NCBI GenBank assembly: GCA_902496665.1
Contig: CABVBU010000005.1
Coordinates: 52,671-116,670, forward strand
Source: an uncultured Clostridium sp.
GTDB taxonomy: Bacteria; Bacillota; Clostridia; Lachnospirales; Lachnospiraceae
Length of the DNA stretch: 64,000 bases
Reading direction: 5' to 3'
Both the position numbers and the translations under genes were made by a program. The notes beneath the pieces are model-generated. The model was not told the origin of the DNA and ran no database searches. It saw only the letters and a program-made list of their open reading frames with translations. Each line of letters begins with the position of its first letter. Positions within the stretch are counted from its first letter, which is position 1. Positions 9,006-18,084 of this stretch are shown piece by piece.

Positions 9006-9884
9006 TTACCGCTCGCCCACAAATACCGTGACGAAAGCCCCGGCAGCCATGAGGACGATTCCAAATAAGATCTCCCACAGTGACAGGGAGCCGAGCTTCG
9101 ATACAAGTCCCGTGTTGATAAAGATTGCGATCGGGGACGAGATCACGAGGCCTAAGATCGCGCAGAATGTCTGCACGCCGTACTTCTCAAAGAGGAACGT
9201 GATCAGCTTAGCGATCAGAAAGATTCCCAAAACCACTCCGATCCCAAACGGCGCCAGGAGCAGGATCCCGTCCTTCATGCCCGCAAGGTCAAAGGCACGG
9301 AGATTGTCAAGGAATGTCTTGATCGTATTGATGATCGCGTAATAATAGCCAAAGATCATCAGCATCATGGAGCCGGAAACACCCGGAATTACCATTGTGG
9401 CAGAAGCCACAATGCCGAGAATAAATAAGATCACCATATTCCCCGGAGTCACCGTGATCACCGTGAGGGCTTCCTTGCTTTCCTTTAAAAGCGGCATGCC
9501 GCCGGAGATCGCAAAGGCGATCACAAAGGCAAGGATTCCAAAGACACCGATCCCGCCTGAAGATACCTTTGCCCTCATGGACGAAAAGATTGCCGGGAGT
9601 CCGCCGAGGATCAGGCCCACAAACGCCATACAGGTAACGAAGGTATGCTTATCGAGCAAGTATTCGACGGCGTAGGTAAAACCCACAATGCCGATTCCGG
9701 CGCCGATGAGGATCGGGATCAGAAACAGGATACTCTTTTTGAATTCCCGAAACAGACCGGAGATCGAACCGATGAGCCGGTCATAGATGCCGAGAGACAC
9801 CGCCATCGTTCCGCCGGAAACGCCCGGAATGATGTTCGCGATGCCGATCATGATTCCCTTTATGATATTTCCAAAAAATTCCAT
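9006..9884 (-). CDS. DUF368 membrane protein (PopT-type C55-P translocase family)
   Basis: A 292-residue polytopic protein with about eight hydrophobic segments. It carries the duplicated DUF368 signature: ANIIPGVSGGTMA at residues 17-29 and a second MVIPGVSGSMMLM near residue 170. Members of this family (PopT) have been reported to recycle undecaprenyl phosphate across the membrane, so a wall-lipid carrier role is plausible by homology. GGAGG precedes the ATG. It is monocistronic, sharing the terminator at 8866-8932 with the convergent neighbour. Confidence 0.85.
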   Translation of the reverse strand: MEFFGNIIKGIMIGIANIIPGVSGGTMAVSLGIYDRLIGSISGLFREFKKSILFLIPILIGAGIGIVGFTYAVEYLLDKHTFVTCMAFVGLILGGLPAIFSSMRAKVSSGGIGVFGILAFVIAFAISGGMPLLKESKEALTVITVTPGNMVILFILGIVASATMVIPGVSGSMMLMIFGYYYAIINTIKTFLDNLRAFDLAGMKDGILLLAPFGIGVVLGIFLIAKLITFLFEKYGVQTFCAILGLVISSPIAIFINTGLVSKLGSLSLWEILFGIVLMAAGAFVTVFVGER

Positions 9885-10008
9885 GATAAACCTCCGATTT
9901 CTCTATCCTTATTCCAGATTCAGGAAACGGCAAAACCCAGCAGTTCCCTGCCAGGTTTTCCCTCTCCTATTCAGACTTGTTCGATTATACATGATATTCG
10001 TTGATCTA

Positions 10009-12465
10009 TCAATCGTTTTTCATCACTCCGATGCCTTTTCTAACAGATTTTGTACTGATTTTACTGTAATTTAACGCTTTCTCAATGCATTCCGGAACCG
10101 TATCTCCCATGATCTGGTAGACCCGTTCGTCCACAGTTCCATTTCCGGAGGAAAAGACGCTGTCGGGTTTTATGGACACATAGATCTCGATTCCCATCTC
10201 ATAGGTGCAAAGGCGGTTTCTGTCAAGCATGACCCCCGACGCACTGGCGGAAAGGATGTCCTCGATCTTCCTCCGGTTCTCCTCCGACCCGTCATTTACA
10301 ATGGTGATCATCTTCTGACCGTTATAATAAACAGGGCTCAATTCCGTTTCTGTCGCCACTCCCCCGCCGTCTTCGCTGATCGGAACGTCCTCTCCTGTGA
10401 CCGCATCCTCCCCGGTTACAGTGCCTTCGTACTCCATCGGATACAGGATCTTTACCTGTGTGACATCATCCACAGAGAGCTTCTCTGTCACATCCGCGCC
10501 CGCCTGCTTTAAGAGGGCAATAGTCTTTGTAAAGGACGGATAGACCGGAACGAAGTTCACTATCTGCATATCATCCATTCGGAATCCCGGGGAAGTATAG
10601 CCTCTCTGGGTGCTGATCGCGCCGAGATACTCATTCTCCGCCTTTGTGAGAAATCTCAGTGCTGCCACCGGAGCCTCGACGGCTCTCTCATTGATGGTGA
10701 GGCCTGCCAGTTCCTCCTGATACGCCGCGAGGATCTCCGCACGGAGTGTGTCATCCGCACTCACCTCAAGGATACCACGGTCTGACAGCCAGTAGATCCC
10801 CGTAATATTCTCCGGCTGATAGGACATCACCGGATATGTGCCGTCCTTGTACTCCTTCGTCGCATAGATCTCATCCAGAGTACTGCCAAGAACGGAACGG
10901 GTGATCCGATAAGAACGATAAACCGTCTTTCCGTTTTTCTGCCGATAGCCTGCCTCAACATAGATCATATAGCCGCCGTCATTGCGGTAGCTGTAGGAGT
11001 TGTCTCCTTTCAACCGCAGGTCTCTCTGCTGCTTCGCGTTCTCTACCGACTTTTCCGCAAAGGCACGGACTACCGCGTAATCGGTAAGCTTCATATTTGC
11101 GTCCGCGTAATCACTTGAATTCATATAGCGCCAACTATAAGAATCACCGCTCCGGTACGGAAGCCCGCAGTCCGGCTCATTGTCAAGGTTCAAGTCGATG
11201 GATGCGGATACAAAGTCCTTTTCATCCGGAATATAGGAATCAAATCCAAAAACGTCTGTCCAGAAGGCCCCCACCACAAGGAGAGCTATGACACCTCCGA
11301 TCACCGTCTGGACCGGATTTGCAAAAAGCTTCGTGAAATCAAAATGATAAATGATCTCGATGAGGCAGCTCGTAAGTACAAGTCCAAGTACAAAGCCGAC
11401 CGCCGCCCATACGCCGCTGTAGTAGATGCTCCATAAGAATACCGTCGTGGTCACGGTCATCGGAACGAGAAGCAGGATCTTGATCGGCGCCTGAGTCTTC
11501 TTAAATGACATGGCCTTTCCTGCCGCCTCCGAAGGGCGGATCCTATAGAGGACCAGTGCGATCCCGGTGAGGATCACCGCCGCAAAGATCCCGAGCCCGC
11601 AAAGCTTTAAGAGCTCTGCACCGCTGTCAGCGGTACTCTGCAGCTCCATCTGGATCCTGGAAAATCCATAGTCGATATCGTCATAAAACTGGTCTGAGTG
11701 GAACATCTCAAGCCCCGCGCCTGCCAGTTTTGTGAAATAGCCGATGGGGGAACCGTATTTTGCAAGCCAATACACATCGCCCTCTCTTCCCCGTGTCACA
11801 AAGAACAGGGATTTTAAGCCCTCGATCAGCAGGGAGACCGCCGGCAAATATCCGTACAGGACGCCTGCGCCGAGGATCGAGATAAAGAGATTCCCTGTGA
11901 GAAGCACCGCGATCACCATCACCACATAGATCAGGAGAAATCCGATCATATTGACCGCGAAGGAAGCAAACATCATCCTGAAAAGATCGCCTGCCGCGAT
12001 CCCGTTTCCGCAGAAAATTCCAAACGCCGCAAACATATTGATCAGGTAAGCGGCCAGGATGATCAGGAATCCGTCAAGGAATTTCACGGTAAACAGCATC
12101 TCCCTCTTTACTGGGAGGCTGTTGTAAAAATCGATCTGTTTCTTTGAGTGGAGATACAAAAATCCTGTGAGTCCAAGAATCATCGCCGCGGCTCCGACCA
12201 CCATGAAGAGGACATAATTTTCAAAACCCAGGATCTCACCGGCAAGCCGCAGGATCTTCGTCTGGCGCAGTGTCTCCGGCACCATATTCTCGTATCCGGT
12301 TCCGGAGATCAGCCATTGCTTGTACTGGTTTCCGATCTCTCCGATCCCCATGGCTGCCGCCATCGGCATCGCAAAAAACAGTGCCAGAACCGAGAAACCG
12401 ATGGCCCAGAGTCTCCGCTTCAGGTCCTCCTTCATAAGTTTAAAAAATAAGTTTCTTGATGTCAT
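10009..12465 (-). CDS. ABC transporter permease of YtrA-regulated operon
   Basis: An 818-residue large permease. About six transmembrane helices in the first 330 residues are followed by two more near residues 350-400 and then an extracytoplasmic domain of about 400 residues with scattered aromatic residues. I chose the ATG at 12465 because GGAGG lies 9 bases upstream. It overlaps the end of the ATPase gene by 26 bases, so the two are translationally coupled. The GntR-ATPase-permease order matches the ytr-type operons that respond to cell-envelope stress. The substrate is unknown. Confidence 0.8.
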   Translation of the reverse strand: MTSRNLFFKLMKEDLKRRLWAIGFSVLALFFAMPMAAAMGIGEIGNQYKQWLISGTGYENMVPETLRQTKILRLAGEILGFENYVLFMVVGAAAMILGLTGFLYLHSKKQIDFYNSLPVKREMLFTVKFLDGFLIILAAYLINMFAAFGIFCGNGIAAGDLFRMMFASFAVNMIGFLLIYVVMVIAVLLTGNLFISILGAGVLYGYLPAVSLLIEGLKSLFFVTRGREGDVYWLAKYGSPIGYFTKLAGAGLEMFHSDQFYDDIDYGFSRIQMELQSTADSGAELLKLCGLGIFAAVILTGIALVLYRIRPSEAAGKAMSFKKTQAPIKILLLVPMTVTTTVFLWSIYYSGVWAAVGFVLGLVLTSCLIEIIYHFDFTKLFANPVQTVIGGVIALLVVGAFWTDVFGFDSYIPDEKDFVSASIDLNLDNEPDCGLPYRSGDSYSWRYMNSSDYADANMKLTDYAVVRAFAEKSVENAKQQRDLRLKGDNSYSYRNDGGYMIYVEAGYRQKNGKTVYRSYRITRSVLGSTLDEIYATKEYKDGTYPVMSYQPENITGIYWLSDRGILEVSADDTLRAEILAAYQEELAGLTINERAVEAPVAALRFLTKAENEYLGAISTQRGYTSPGFRMDDMQIVNFVPVYPSFTKTIALLKQAGADVTEKLSVDDVTQVKILYPMEYEGTVTGEDAVTGEDVPISEDGGGVATETELSPVYYNGQKMITIVNDGSEENRRKIEDILSASASGVMLDRNRLCTYEMGIEIYVSIKPDSVFSSGNGTVDERVYQIMGDTVPECIEKALNYSKISTKSVRKGIGVMKND

Positions 12466-13339
12466 ATCCTGCCACCTCCGTTTCACTGATAAAGATTTCT
12501 TCCAAAGACAGCGGAATCAGCTCGAAGAACAGCGGTTCGCACGCCGCCATCTGCCGTTCTACATTCTCCCTCGCGCCGCGGACGGTGATCGTCGCGAGAC
12601 TTCCCCTGTATTCCGTCTTTAAAATATCAAGCTCCGTAAGGTCTTCCACTTTTATGCCGGGTTTTAAGACACACTGGATCTTGTGAATGTTTAACTTCAT
12701 ATCGTCCAGATCCTTAGAGAGCAGGATCCCGCCTTTGTGTAAAAGGCCGACATGATCACAGATATCCTCCAGCTCTCTCAGGTTGTGGGAGGCGATGATC
12801 GGAGTCAGATTCCGCTCCGCCATATCGCTCGCGAACAGGCTCTTTACCGCCTGACGCATCACCGGATCAAGACCGTCGAAGGTCTCGTCGCAGAAGATAT
12901 AGTCCGTCCCCGCACAGATTCCGTAAAGAATGGAAAGCTGTTTTTTCATTCCCTTTGAGAATGTGGAGATCTTTCTCTTTTTGTCCAGATCAAAGGACTG
13001 TAAGAGATGGAAAAATCTTGGCTCATCAAAGGCTGGGTAAATGGACTTATAAAATTTCATAAGCTCCAACGGAGTTCCGTTGGCGAAAAAATACTGGTCA
13101 TCAGAGATATAAAAGAATCTCGATTTCACCGCCGGGTTCTCGTACACGTTTTCACCGTCGATCAGCACCTCTCCCTCGTCCGGTTTTAAGATTCCGCTGA
13201 CCATGCGCAGGAATGTACTTTTTCCGGCACCGTTCGTTCCTATCAGTCCGAATACACTGCCGTCCCTGATCTTCGCGCTGATGTGATCGACCGCCAGAAT
13301 ATCATCAAACCGTTTTGTCAATCCGTTTGTCTCGATCAT
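12440..13339 (-). CDS. ABC transporter ATP-binding protein (YtrB-like)
   Basis: A 299-residue nucleotide-binding subunit. Walker A is GTNGAGKST at about residues 35-43. The signature is degenerate (STFSKGMKKQLS) as in the CcmA/YtrB group, and Walker B is YIFCDETFDGLD. A C-terminal extension of about 80 residues follows. Its ATG overlaps the regulator stop by four bases (ATGA type), and its own end overlaps the permease start, giving a tight three-gene operon. It would energise the 818-residue permease encoded next. Confidence 0.9.
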   Translation of the reverse strand: MIETNGLTKRFDDILAVDHISAKIRDGSVFGLIGTNGAGKSTFLRMVSGILKPDEGEVLIDGENVYENPAVKSRFFYISDDQYFFANGTPLELMKFYKSIYPAFDEPRFFHLLQSFDLDKKRKISTFSKGMKKQLSILYGICAGTDYIFCDETFDGLDPVMRQAVKSLFASDMAERNLTPIIASHNLRELEDICDHVGLLHKGGILLSKDLDDMKLNIHKIQCVLKPGIKVEDLTELDILKTEYRGSLATITVRGARENVERQMAACEPLFFELIPLSLEEIFISETEVAGYDIKKLIF

Positions 13340-13725
13340 TCGTCTCCACCTCCGTTTCTCTTTGCCGCTTTATACTGAATCTCTACCATATTTTTGATCT
13401 CGTCGCCGGGAATTCCCACCCGGATCGCCTCATCGATCATATCACTCACCTGAAGGAGAACTTCCTTCTTCCTGTTTTCCTTCATCACTGTATTATCTGC
13501 CACAAAACTTCCCTTCCCCTTCACTGTGTAAATATACCCCTGCCGCTCCAGTTCCACATAGGCGCGCTGGATCGTATTTGGATTGATGGACAGCTCCATC
13601 GCCAAGCTTCGCACCGACGGCAGCGGTTCATTCTCTTTCATAACGCCGAGCAGCATCAGCTCCTCGAGCTTCGAGACCACCTGTTCGTAGATCGGGCGGC
13701 GGTCTTTGTGATCTAATAGAATCAT
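13336..13725 (-). CDS. GntR-family regulator, YtrA subfamily
   Basis: A 129-residue repressor: a winged-helix GntR domain (IYEQVVSKLEEL, then LPSVRSLAMELSINPNTIQRAYVELER) and only a short helical C-terminus, as in the YtrA subfamily. The second ATG (13725) is preferred because AGGAGG abuts the first ATG at 13731 and stands 6 bases from the second. It is the first gene of the operon, so it probably autoregulates it. A promoter and an overlapping imperfect palindrome lie upstream at 13842-13893. Confidence 0.88.
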   Translation of the reverse strand: MILLDHKDRRPIYEQVVSKLEELMLLGVMKENEPLPSVRSLAMELSINPNTIQRAYVELERQGYIYTVKGKGSFVADNTVMKENRKKEVLLQVSDMIDEAIRVGIPGDEIKNMVEIQYKAAKRNGGGDE

Positions 13726-13841
13726 AGGCATCCTCCTTTCTATGCAGCTTGCGACTTTGATGCGCAGCCCTGTACAAAAAAGCGCTTATGTAAGCAAACT
13801 TACAACACACTTTTTCGCACATGTCCGTTCATGTCTCAACT

Positions 13842-13893
13842 GTATGAATACTCTTAATACACTTAATATAGTAAAAAAGGCCCGTAATGTCAA
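13842..13893 (-). promoter_or_regulatory. Promoter and candidate operator of the ytrA-type operon
   Basis: On the minus strand TTGACA (13888-13893) and TATATT (13865-13870) are 17 bases apart. Just downstream, over the probable transcription start, lies a 19-base imperfect palindrome (13842-13860, 14 of 19 positions symmetric), a candidate site for the encoded GntR repressor. Confidence 0.65.
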
Positions 13894-14009
13894 TGAACAT
13901 CACAGGTCTTTTCTCTTACGGAATTCTTACGATACAGTACAGTCTCGTGCATGCACAAATTTTTTCCAGCTGCCCACTGGCAGTTTCTTCCGGGCACACC
14001 GCAGCGCAA

Positions 14010-14048
14010 AAAGACCCCGGCCACAGCCGAAGCTGTTCCGGGGTCTTT
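14010..14048 (-). terminator. Terminator of nifJ
   Basis: AAGACCCCGG pairs with CCGGGGTCTT around a loop of about 17 bases; on the minus strand it is followed by TTTTTGC. It lies 15 bases after the nifJ stop. Confidence 0.85.
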
Positions 14049-14062
14049 CGTGATTCCGTTAA

Positions 14063-17000
14063 TTATTTCTCATCGTAGAGTGTAACTAACTTCTCAAGGT
14101 AAGCGTACTTATCCTTAGCGTTCTGCTCTGCCTTAGCAAACAGCTTCTCAGCTCTTGCCGGGTTCTTAAGTGCGAGGGATGTGTAACGAACCTCACCCTT
14201 GATGAACTCCTGGTAGTCAACTGTAGCCGGCTTGCAGTCAAGGCTGAACTTCTTGCCCTCAGCTGCCGGGTTGAATCTGAAGAGATTCCAGTAACCGGAC
14301 TGAACAGCAAGCTTCTCCTCTGTCTGAGCCTTTGCCATACCCTTCTTGATACCATGGTTGATACACGGAGCGTATGCAATGATCAGGGACGGTCCCGGAT
14401 ATGCCTCAGCCTCAGCGATTGCCTTGATGGTCTGGTTCATATCAGCACCCATAGAAATCTGTGCAACGTATACATAGCCATAGCTCATAGCGATTGCAGC
14501 AAGGTCTTTCTGCTTAACTTCTTTACCGCCTGCAGCGAACTGAGCAACAGCACCTGTCGGAGTAGCCTTGGAGGACTGTCCGCCTGTGTTGGAGTAAACC
14601 TCAGTGTTGAATACCATGATATTGATATCCTTGCCGCTTGCAAGTACGTGGTCTACACCGTTGAATCCGATATCGTAAGCCCATCCGTCACCACCGAAGA
14701 TCCACTGGGACTTCTTAGCTAAGAAATCTTTGTTCTTAACGATGTCCTTGCATGTCGGGCAGTCGATATTCTCAAGAGCAGCAACAAGTTTGTCAGTTGC
14801 AACGCCGTTTGTAGCGCCAACACCGAATGTGTCTAACCACTCCTGGCAAGCAGCCTTAACTTCTGCTGTTGCGTTCTCGTTTGCAGCAACTTCCTCAACT
14901 TTAGCCTTTAAGCCATCGCGAATCGCCTGCTGAGCGAGTAACATACCATAACCGAACTCAGCGTTATCCTCGAACAGGGAGTTAGACCAAGCCGGTCCCT
15001 TGCCTGCCTTGTTTGCTGTGTAAGGTGTGGACGGTGAAGAGTTACCCCAGATAGAAGTACATCCTGTTGCGTTTGCGATGTACATTCTGTCACCGAATAA
15101 CTGTGTGATCAGTTTTGCGTACGGCGGCTCACCACAGCCTGCGCATGCGCCGGAGAACTCAAGGAGCGGCTGTTTGAACTGGCTGCCCTTTACAGTTGTC
15201 TCTTTGAATTTATCGATTACATCCTGCTTGATGTCAAGTGTCTGGCCGTAGTTGAATACTTCCTGCTCTGCAGTGTTTCCTTCAAGCGGAACCATTGTAA
15301 GAGCCTTCTCACCCTTCTTGCCCGGGCATACGTTCGCACAGGAACCACATCCGGTACAGTCAAGAGCGGAAATTGTCATAGCGAACTTGTACTCCGGCAT
15401 ACCAGTCATCGGGATGGTCTTTGTACCAGCCGGTGCCTTAGCAGCCTCTTCCTCTGTCATAGCTACCGGACGGATAACTGCGTGCGGGCAGACATAGGAA
15501 CAGAAGTTACACTGGATACAGTTGTCCGGATTCCAAACCGGTACGTTAACTGCGATACCACGTTTCTCGTATGCAGCGGAACCGGACGGAGTTGTACCGT
15601 CAACGTAATCCTTGAATGCGGATACCGGGAGGTTGTTACCTTCCTGAGCATTTACAGCAGCCTGGATATTGTTAACGAAATTGATAACATCCTCGCGGCC
15701 CTCTGTAGCGTGAACCATGTCAAGACCTTCGTCTGCGCAGTTCTTCCAGCTCTCCGGAACCTGAACCTCTACAAGTCCCTTAGCGCCGGCGTCGATCGCT
15801 GCCCAGTTCTTCATAACAACGTCCTCACCCTTACGGCCGTAAGTAGCCTTTGCAGCTGCTTTCATAAGCTCGTTAGCCTTGTCAGCCGGGATGATCTTTG
15901 TTAACTCGAAGAATGCGGACTGAAGGATTGTGTTGATACGGGTCGGGCCCATACCTGTCTCGATACCAAGTTTAACACCGTCGATGGTGTAGAATTTGAT
16001 GTTGTGGTCAGCGATGAACTTCTTAACCTGTCCCGGTAAGTGTTTCTCAAGACCCTCAGCATCCCACGGGCAGTTGAGGAGGAATGTACCGCCGTCAACA
16101 AGCTCCTGAACCATGTTGTACTTACGGATGTATGCCGGGTTATGACATGCAACGAAGTTTGCTTTGTGGATCAGGTATGTGGACTTGATCGGAGTATGTC
16201 CGAAACGTAAGTGGGACATTGTGACACCGCCGGACTTCTTGGAGTCATAATCGAAGTAAGCCTGAGCGTACATGTCTGTGTTGTCACCGATGATCTTGAT
16301 GGAGTTCTTGTTAGCACCTACAGTACCGTCTGCGCCAAGACCCCAGAACTTACAGTTTGTAGTTCCTTCCGGAGTTGTAACAAGCGGAGCGCCTAACTGT
16401 AAGGAAAGGTATGTCACATCATCGTTGATACCGATTGTGAATCTCTTTTTCTCTGTGTTCTCGTATACAGCAACAACCTGTGCCGGTGTTGTATCCTTGG
16501 AACCAAGACCGTAACGGCCTGAGAATACCGGAACCTTATCGAACTTGGAGCCCTTTAATGCTGCAACAACATCAAGGTATAACGGCTCGCCGATGGAACC
16601 CGGCTCTTTTGTTCTGTCGAGTACGGAGATCTGCTTAACAGTATCCGGAATTGCCTCGATCAGGGCTTCTGTGCAGAACGGTCTGTACAGACGAACTTTG
16701 ACAACGCCGACCTTCTTGCCCTGTTTTGCAAGGTAATCGATTGTCTCCTCGATTGTATCGTTTACGGAACCCATAGCGATGATAACGTGCTCAGCGTCAG
16801 CAGCTCCGTAGTAGTTGAACAGCTTGTAATCTGTGCCGATCTTAGCATTTACTTTATCCATGTACTCCTGTACGATTGCCGGAAGAGCATCGTAGTACGG
16901 GTTACATGCCTCTCTTGCCTGGAAGAAGATATCCGGGTTCTGAGCGGAACCTCTCTGTACCGGATGGTTCGGGTTCAGAGCGTTCTTACGGAATGCATCA

Positions 17001-17599
17001 ATGGCATCCATATCAGCCATTTCTTTTAAATCTTCGTAATCCCATGTCTCGATCTTCTGGATCTCGTGGGAAGTACGGAAACCGTCGAAGAAGTTGATGA
17101 ACGGAACTTTACCCTTTAATGCTGCAAGGTGTGCAACCGGTGTTAAATCCATAACTTCCTGTACGCTGGATTCGCAGAGCATTGCGCATCCGGTCTGACG
17201 ACAGGCATAAACGTCGGAGTGATCACCGAAAATATTTAATGCGTGAGTTGCTACGCAACGAGCGGATACGTTGAATACGCCCGGGAGCTGCTCACCAGCG
17301 ATCTTATAGAGATCCGGGATCATAAGAAGAAGACCCTGAGAAGCTGTATAAGTTGTTGTTAATGCACCTGCTGCAAGGGAGCCATGTACGGCACCGGCAG
17401 CACCTGCCTCGGACTGCATCTCAGTAATCTGTACCGGCTGTCCGAACATGTTTGTTCTTCCATCGGTTGCCCATTCATCGGTAGCTTCCGCCATCGGGGA
17501 AGAAGGGGTAATCGGGTAGATGGCTGCTACATCCGTAAATGCATAGGAAGCATGAGCGGCTGCATGGTTACCATCCATGGTTTTCATTTTTCTTGCCAT
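14063..17599 (-). CDS. nifJ: Pyruvate:ferredoxin (flavodoxin) oxidoreductase
   Basis: A 1,178-residue homodimeric enzyme that oxidises pyruvate to acetyl-CoA and CO2 with reduction of ferredoxin, central to anaerobic fermentation. All domains of the one-chain form are visible. YPITPSSPMAE lies at about residues 30-40. A two-cluster ferredoxin insert follows (CIQCNFCSYVCP and CTGCGSCANVCP). The Cys pair in GACAGCGE is present, as is the thiamine-diphosphate motif GDGWAYDIG with NTEVYSNTGGQ. I chose the ATG at 17599 because AGGAGG lies 7 bases upstream. It is monocistronic with a strong promoter, and codon use looks highly biased. Confidence 0.97.
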   Translation of the reverse strand: MARKMKTMDGNHAAAHASYAFTDVAAIYPITPSSPMAEATDEWATDGRTNMFGQPVQITEMQSEAGAAGAVHGSLAAGALTTTYTASQGLLLMIPDLYKIAGEQLPGVFNVSARCVATHALNIFGDHSDVYACRQTGCAMLCESSVQEVMDLTPVAHLAALKGKVPFINFFDGFRTSHEIQKIETWDYEDLKEMADMDAIDAFRKNALNPNHPVQRGSAQNPDIFFQAREACNPYYDALPAIVQEYMDKVNAKIGTDYKLFNYYGAADAEHVIIAMGSVNDTIEETIDYLAKQGKKVGVVKVRLYRPFCTEALIEAIPDTVKQISVLDRTKEPGSIGEPLYLDVVAALKGSKFDKVPVFSGRYGLGSKDTTPAQVVAVYENTEKKRFTIGINDDVTYLSLQLGAPLVTTPEGTTNCKFWGLGADGTVGANKNSIKIIGDNTDMYAQAYFDYDSKKSGGVTMSHLRFGHTPIKSTYLIHKANFVACHNPAYIRKYNMVQELVDGGTFLLNCPWDAEGLEKHLPGQVKKFIADHNIKFYTIDGVKLGIETGMGPTRINTILQSAFFELTKIIPADKANELMKAAAKATYGRKGEDVVMKNWAAIDAGAKGLVEVQVPESWKNCADEGLDMVHATEGREDVINFVNNIQAAVNAQEGNNLPVSAFKDYVDGTTPSGSAAYEKRGIAVNVPVWNPDNCIQCNFCSYVCPHAVIRPVAMTEEEAAKAPAGTKTIPMTGMPEYKFAMTISALDCTGCGSCANVCPGKKGEKALTMVPLEGNTAEQEVFNYGQTLDIKQDVIDKFKETTVKGSQFKQPLLEFSGACAGCGEPPYAKLITQLFGDRMYIANATGCTSIWGNSSPSTPYTANKAGKGPAWSNSLFEDNAEFGYGMLLAQQAIRDGLKAKVEEVAANENATAEVKAACQEWLDTFGVGATNGVATDKLVAALENIDCPTCKDIVKNKDFLAKKSQWIFGGDGWAYDIGFNGVDHVLASGKDINIMVFNTEVYSNTGGQSSKATPTGAVAQFAAGGKEVKQKDLAAIAMSYGYVYVAQISMGADMNQTIKAIAEAEAYPGPSLIIAYAPCINHGIKKGMAKAQTEEKLAVQSGYWNLFRFNPAAEGKKFSLDCKPATVDYQEFIKGEVRYTSLALKNPARAEKLFAKAEQNAKDKYAYLEKLVTLYDEK

Positions 17600-17685
17600 A
17601 GTTGATTTCCTCCTATAAAGTGTATAAATATGTAAATATTTATTTAACTTGCTTGTGCCCTGCATACGCAGAACATCTATAGATT

Positions 17686-17713
17686 ATTATAGCAATTTTT
17701 CCCTAAAATGCAA
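17686..17713 (-). promoter_or_regulatory. Promoter of nifJ
   Basis: On the minus strand TTGCAT is followed after 16 bases by TGCTATAAT, an extended -10. It stands about 85 bases before the start codon, consistent with strong expression. Confidence 0.7.
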
Positions 17714-17918
17714 ACCAAAAACACCGGAATCATGTACCAAATCATAAACAATATTAAAATTTCCGCATTATCTTTCCACATTATGGAATGTTGTCCACAT
17801 TGTGAGAATAGTCATTTAGTTAGTTTTAGTAAACTTATATTTCGGCTCCGAGTTAGTTTTGACAAACCAGCATATCAATAAAGATCTTTCATTTTGATAT
17901 GTATTTCCTTTAAATAAA

Positions 17919-17967
17919 AAGTGGTGATCCAGGAAATATATTTTATTCCTGTTCACCGCTTTTTTAT
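17919..17967. terminator. Bidirectional terminator between VanW gene and nifJ
   Basis: AAGTGGTGA (17919-17927) pairs with TTCACCGCTT (17952-17961), with an inner AGGAA/TTCCT stem. T-runs are present on both strands. It would stop the VanW transcript. The rest of the gap (17,714-18,084) shows nothing else I can name. Confidence 0.7.
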
Positions 17968-18084
17968 ATAAAGTAAGTATTTAATTTTCCATGCACTGGA
18001 CTGACCAGTTTTTTTAGGCACGGATAACCAGTCCTATATGACAGACCCGGTCTATTTCCGGCAAATAAAATCTTCTACCGTCTC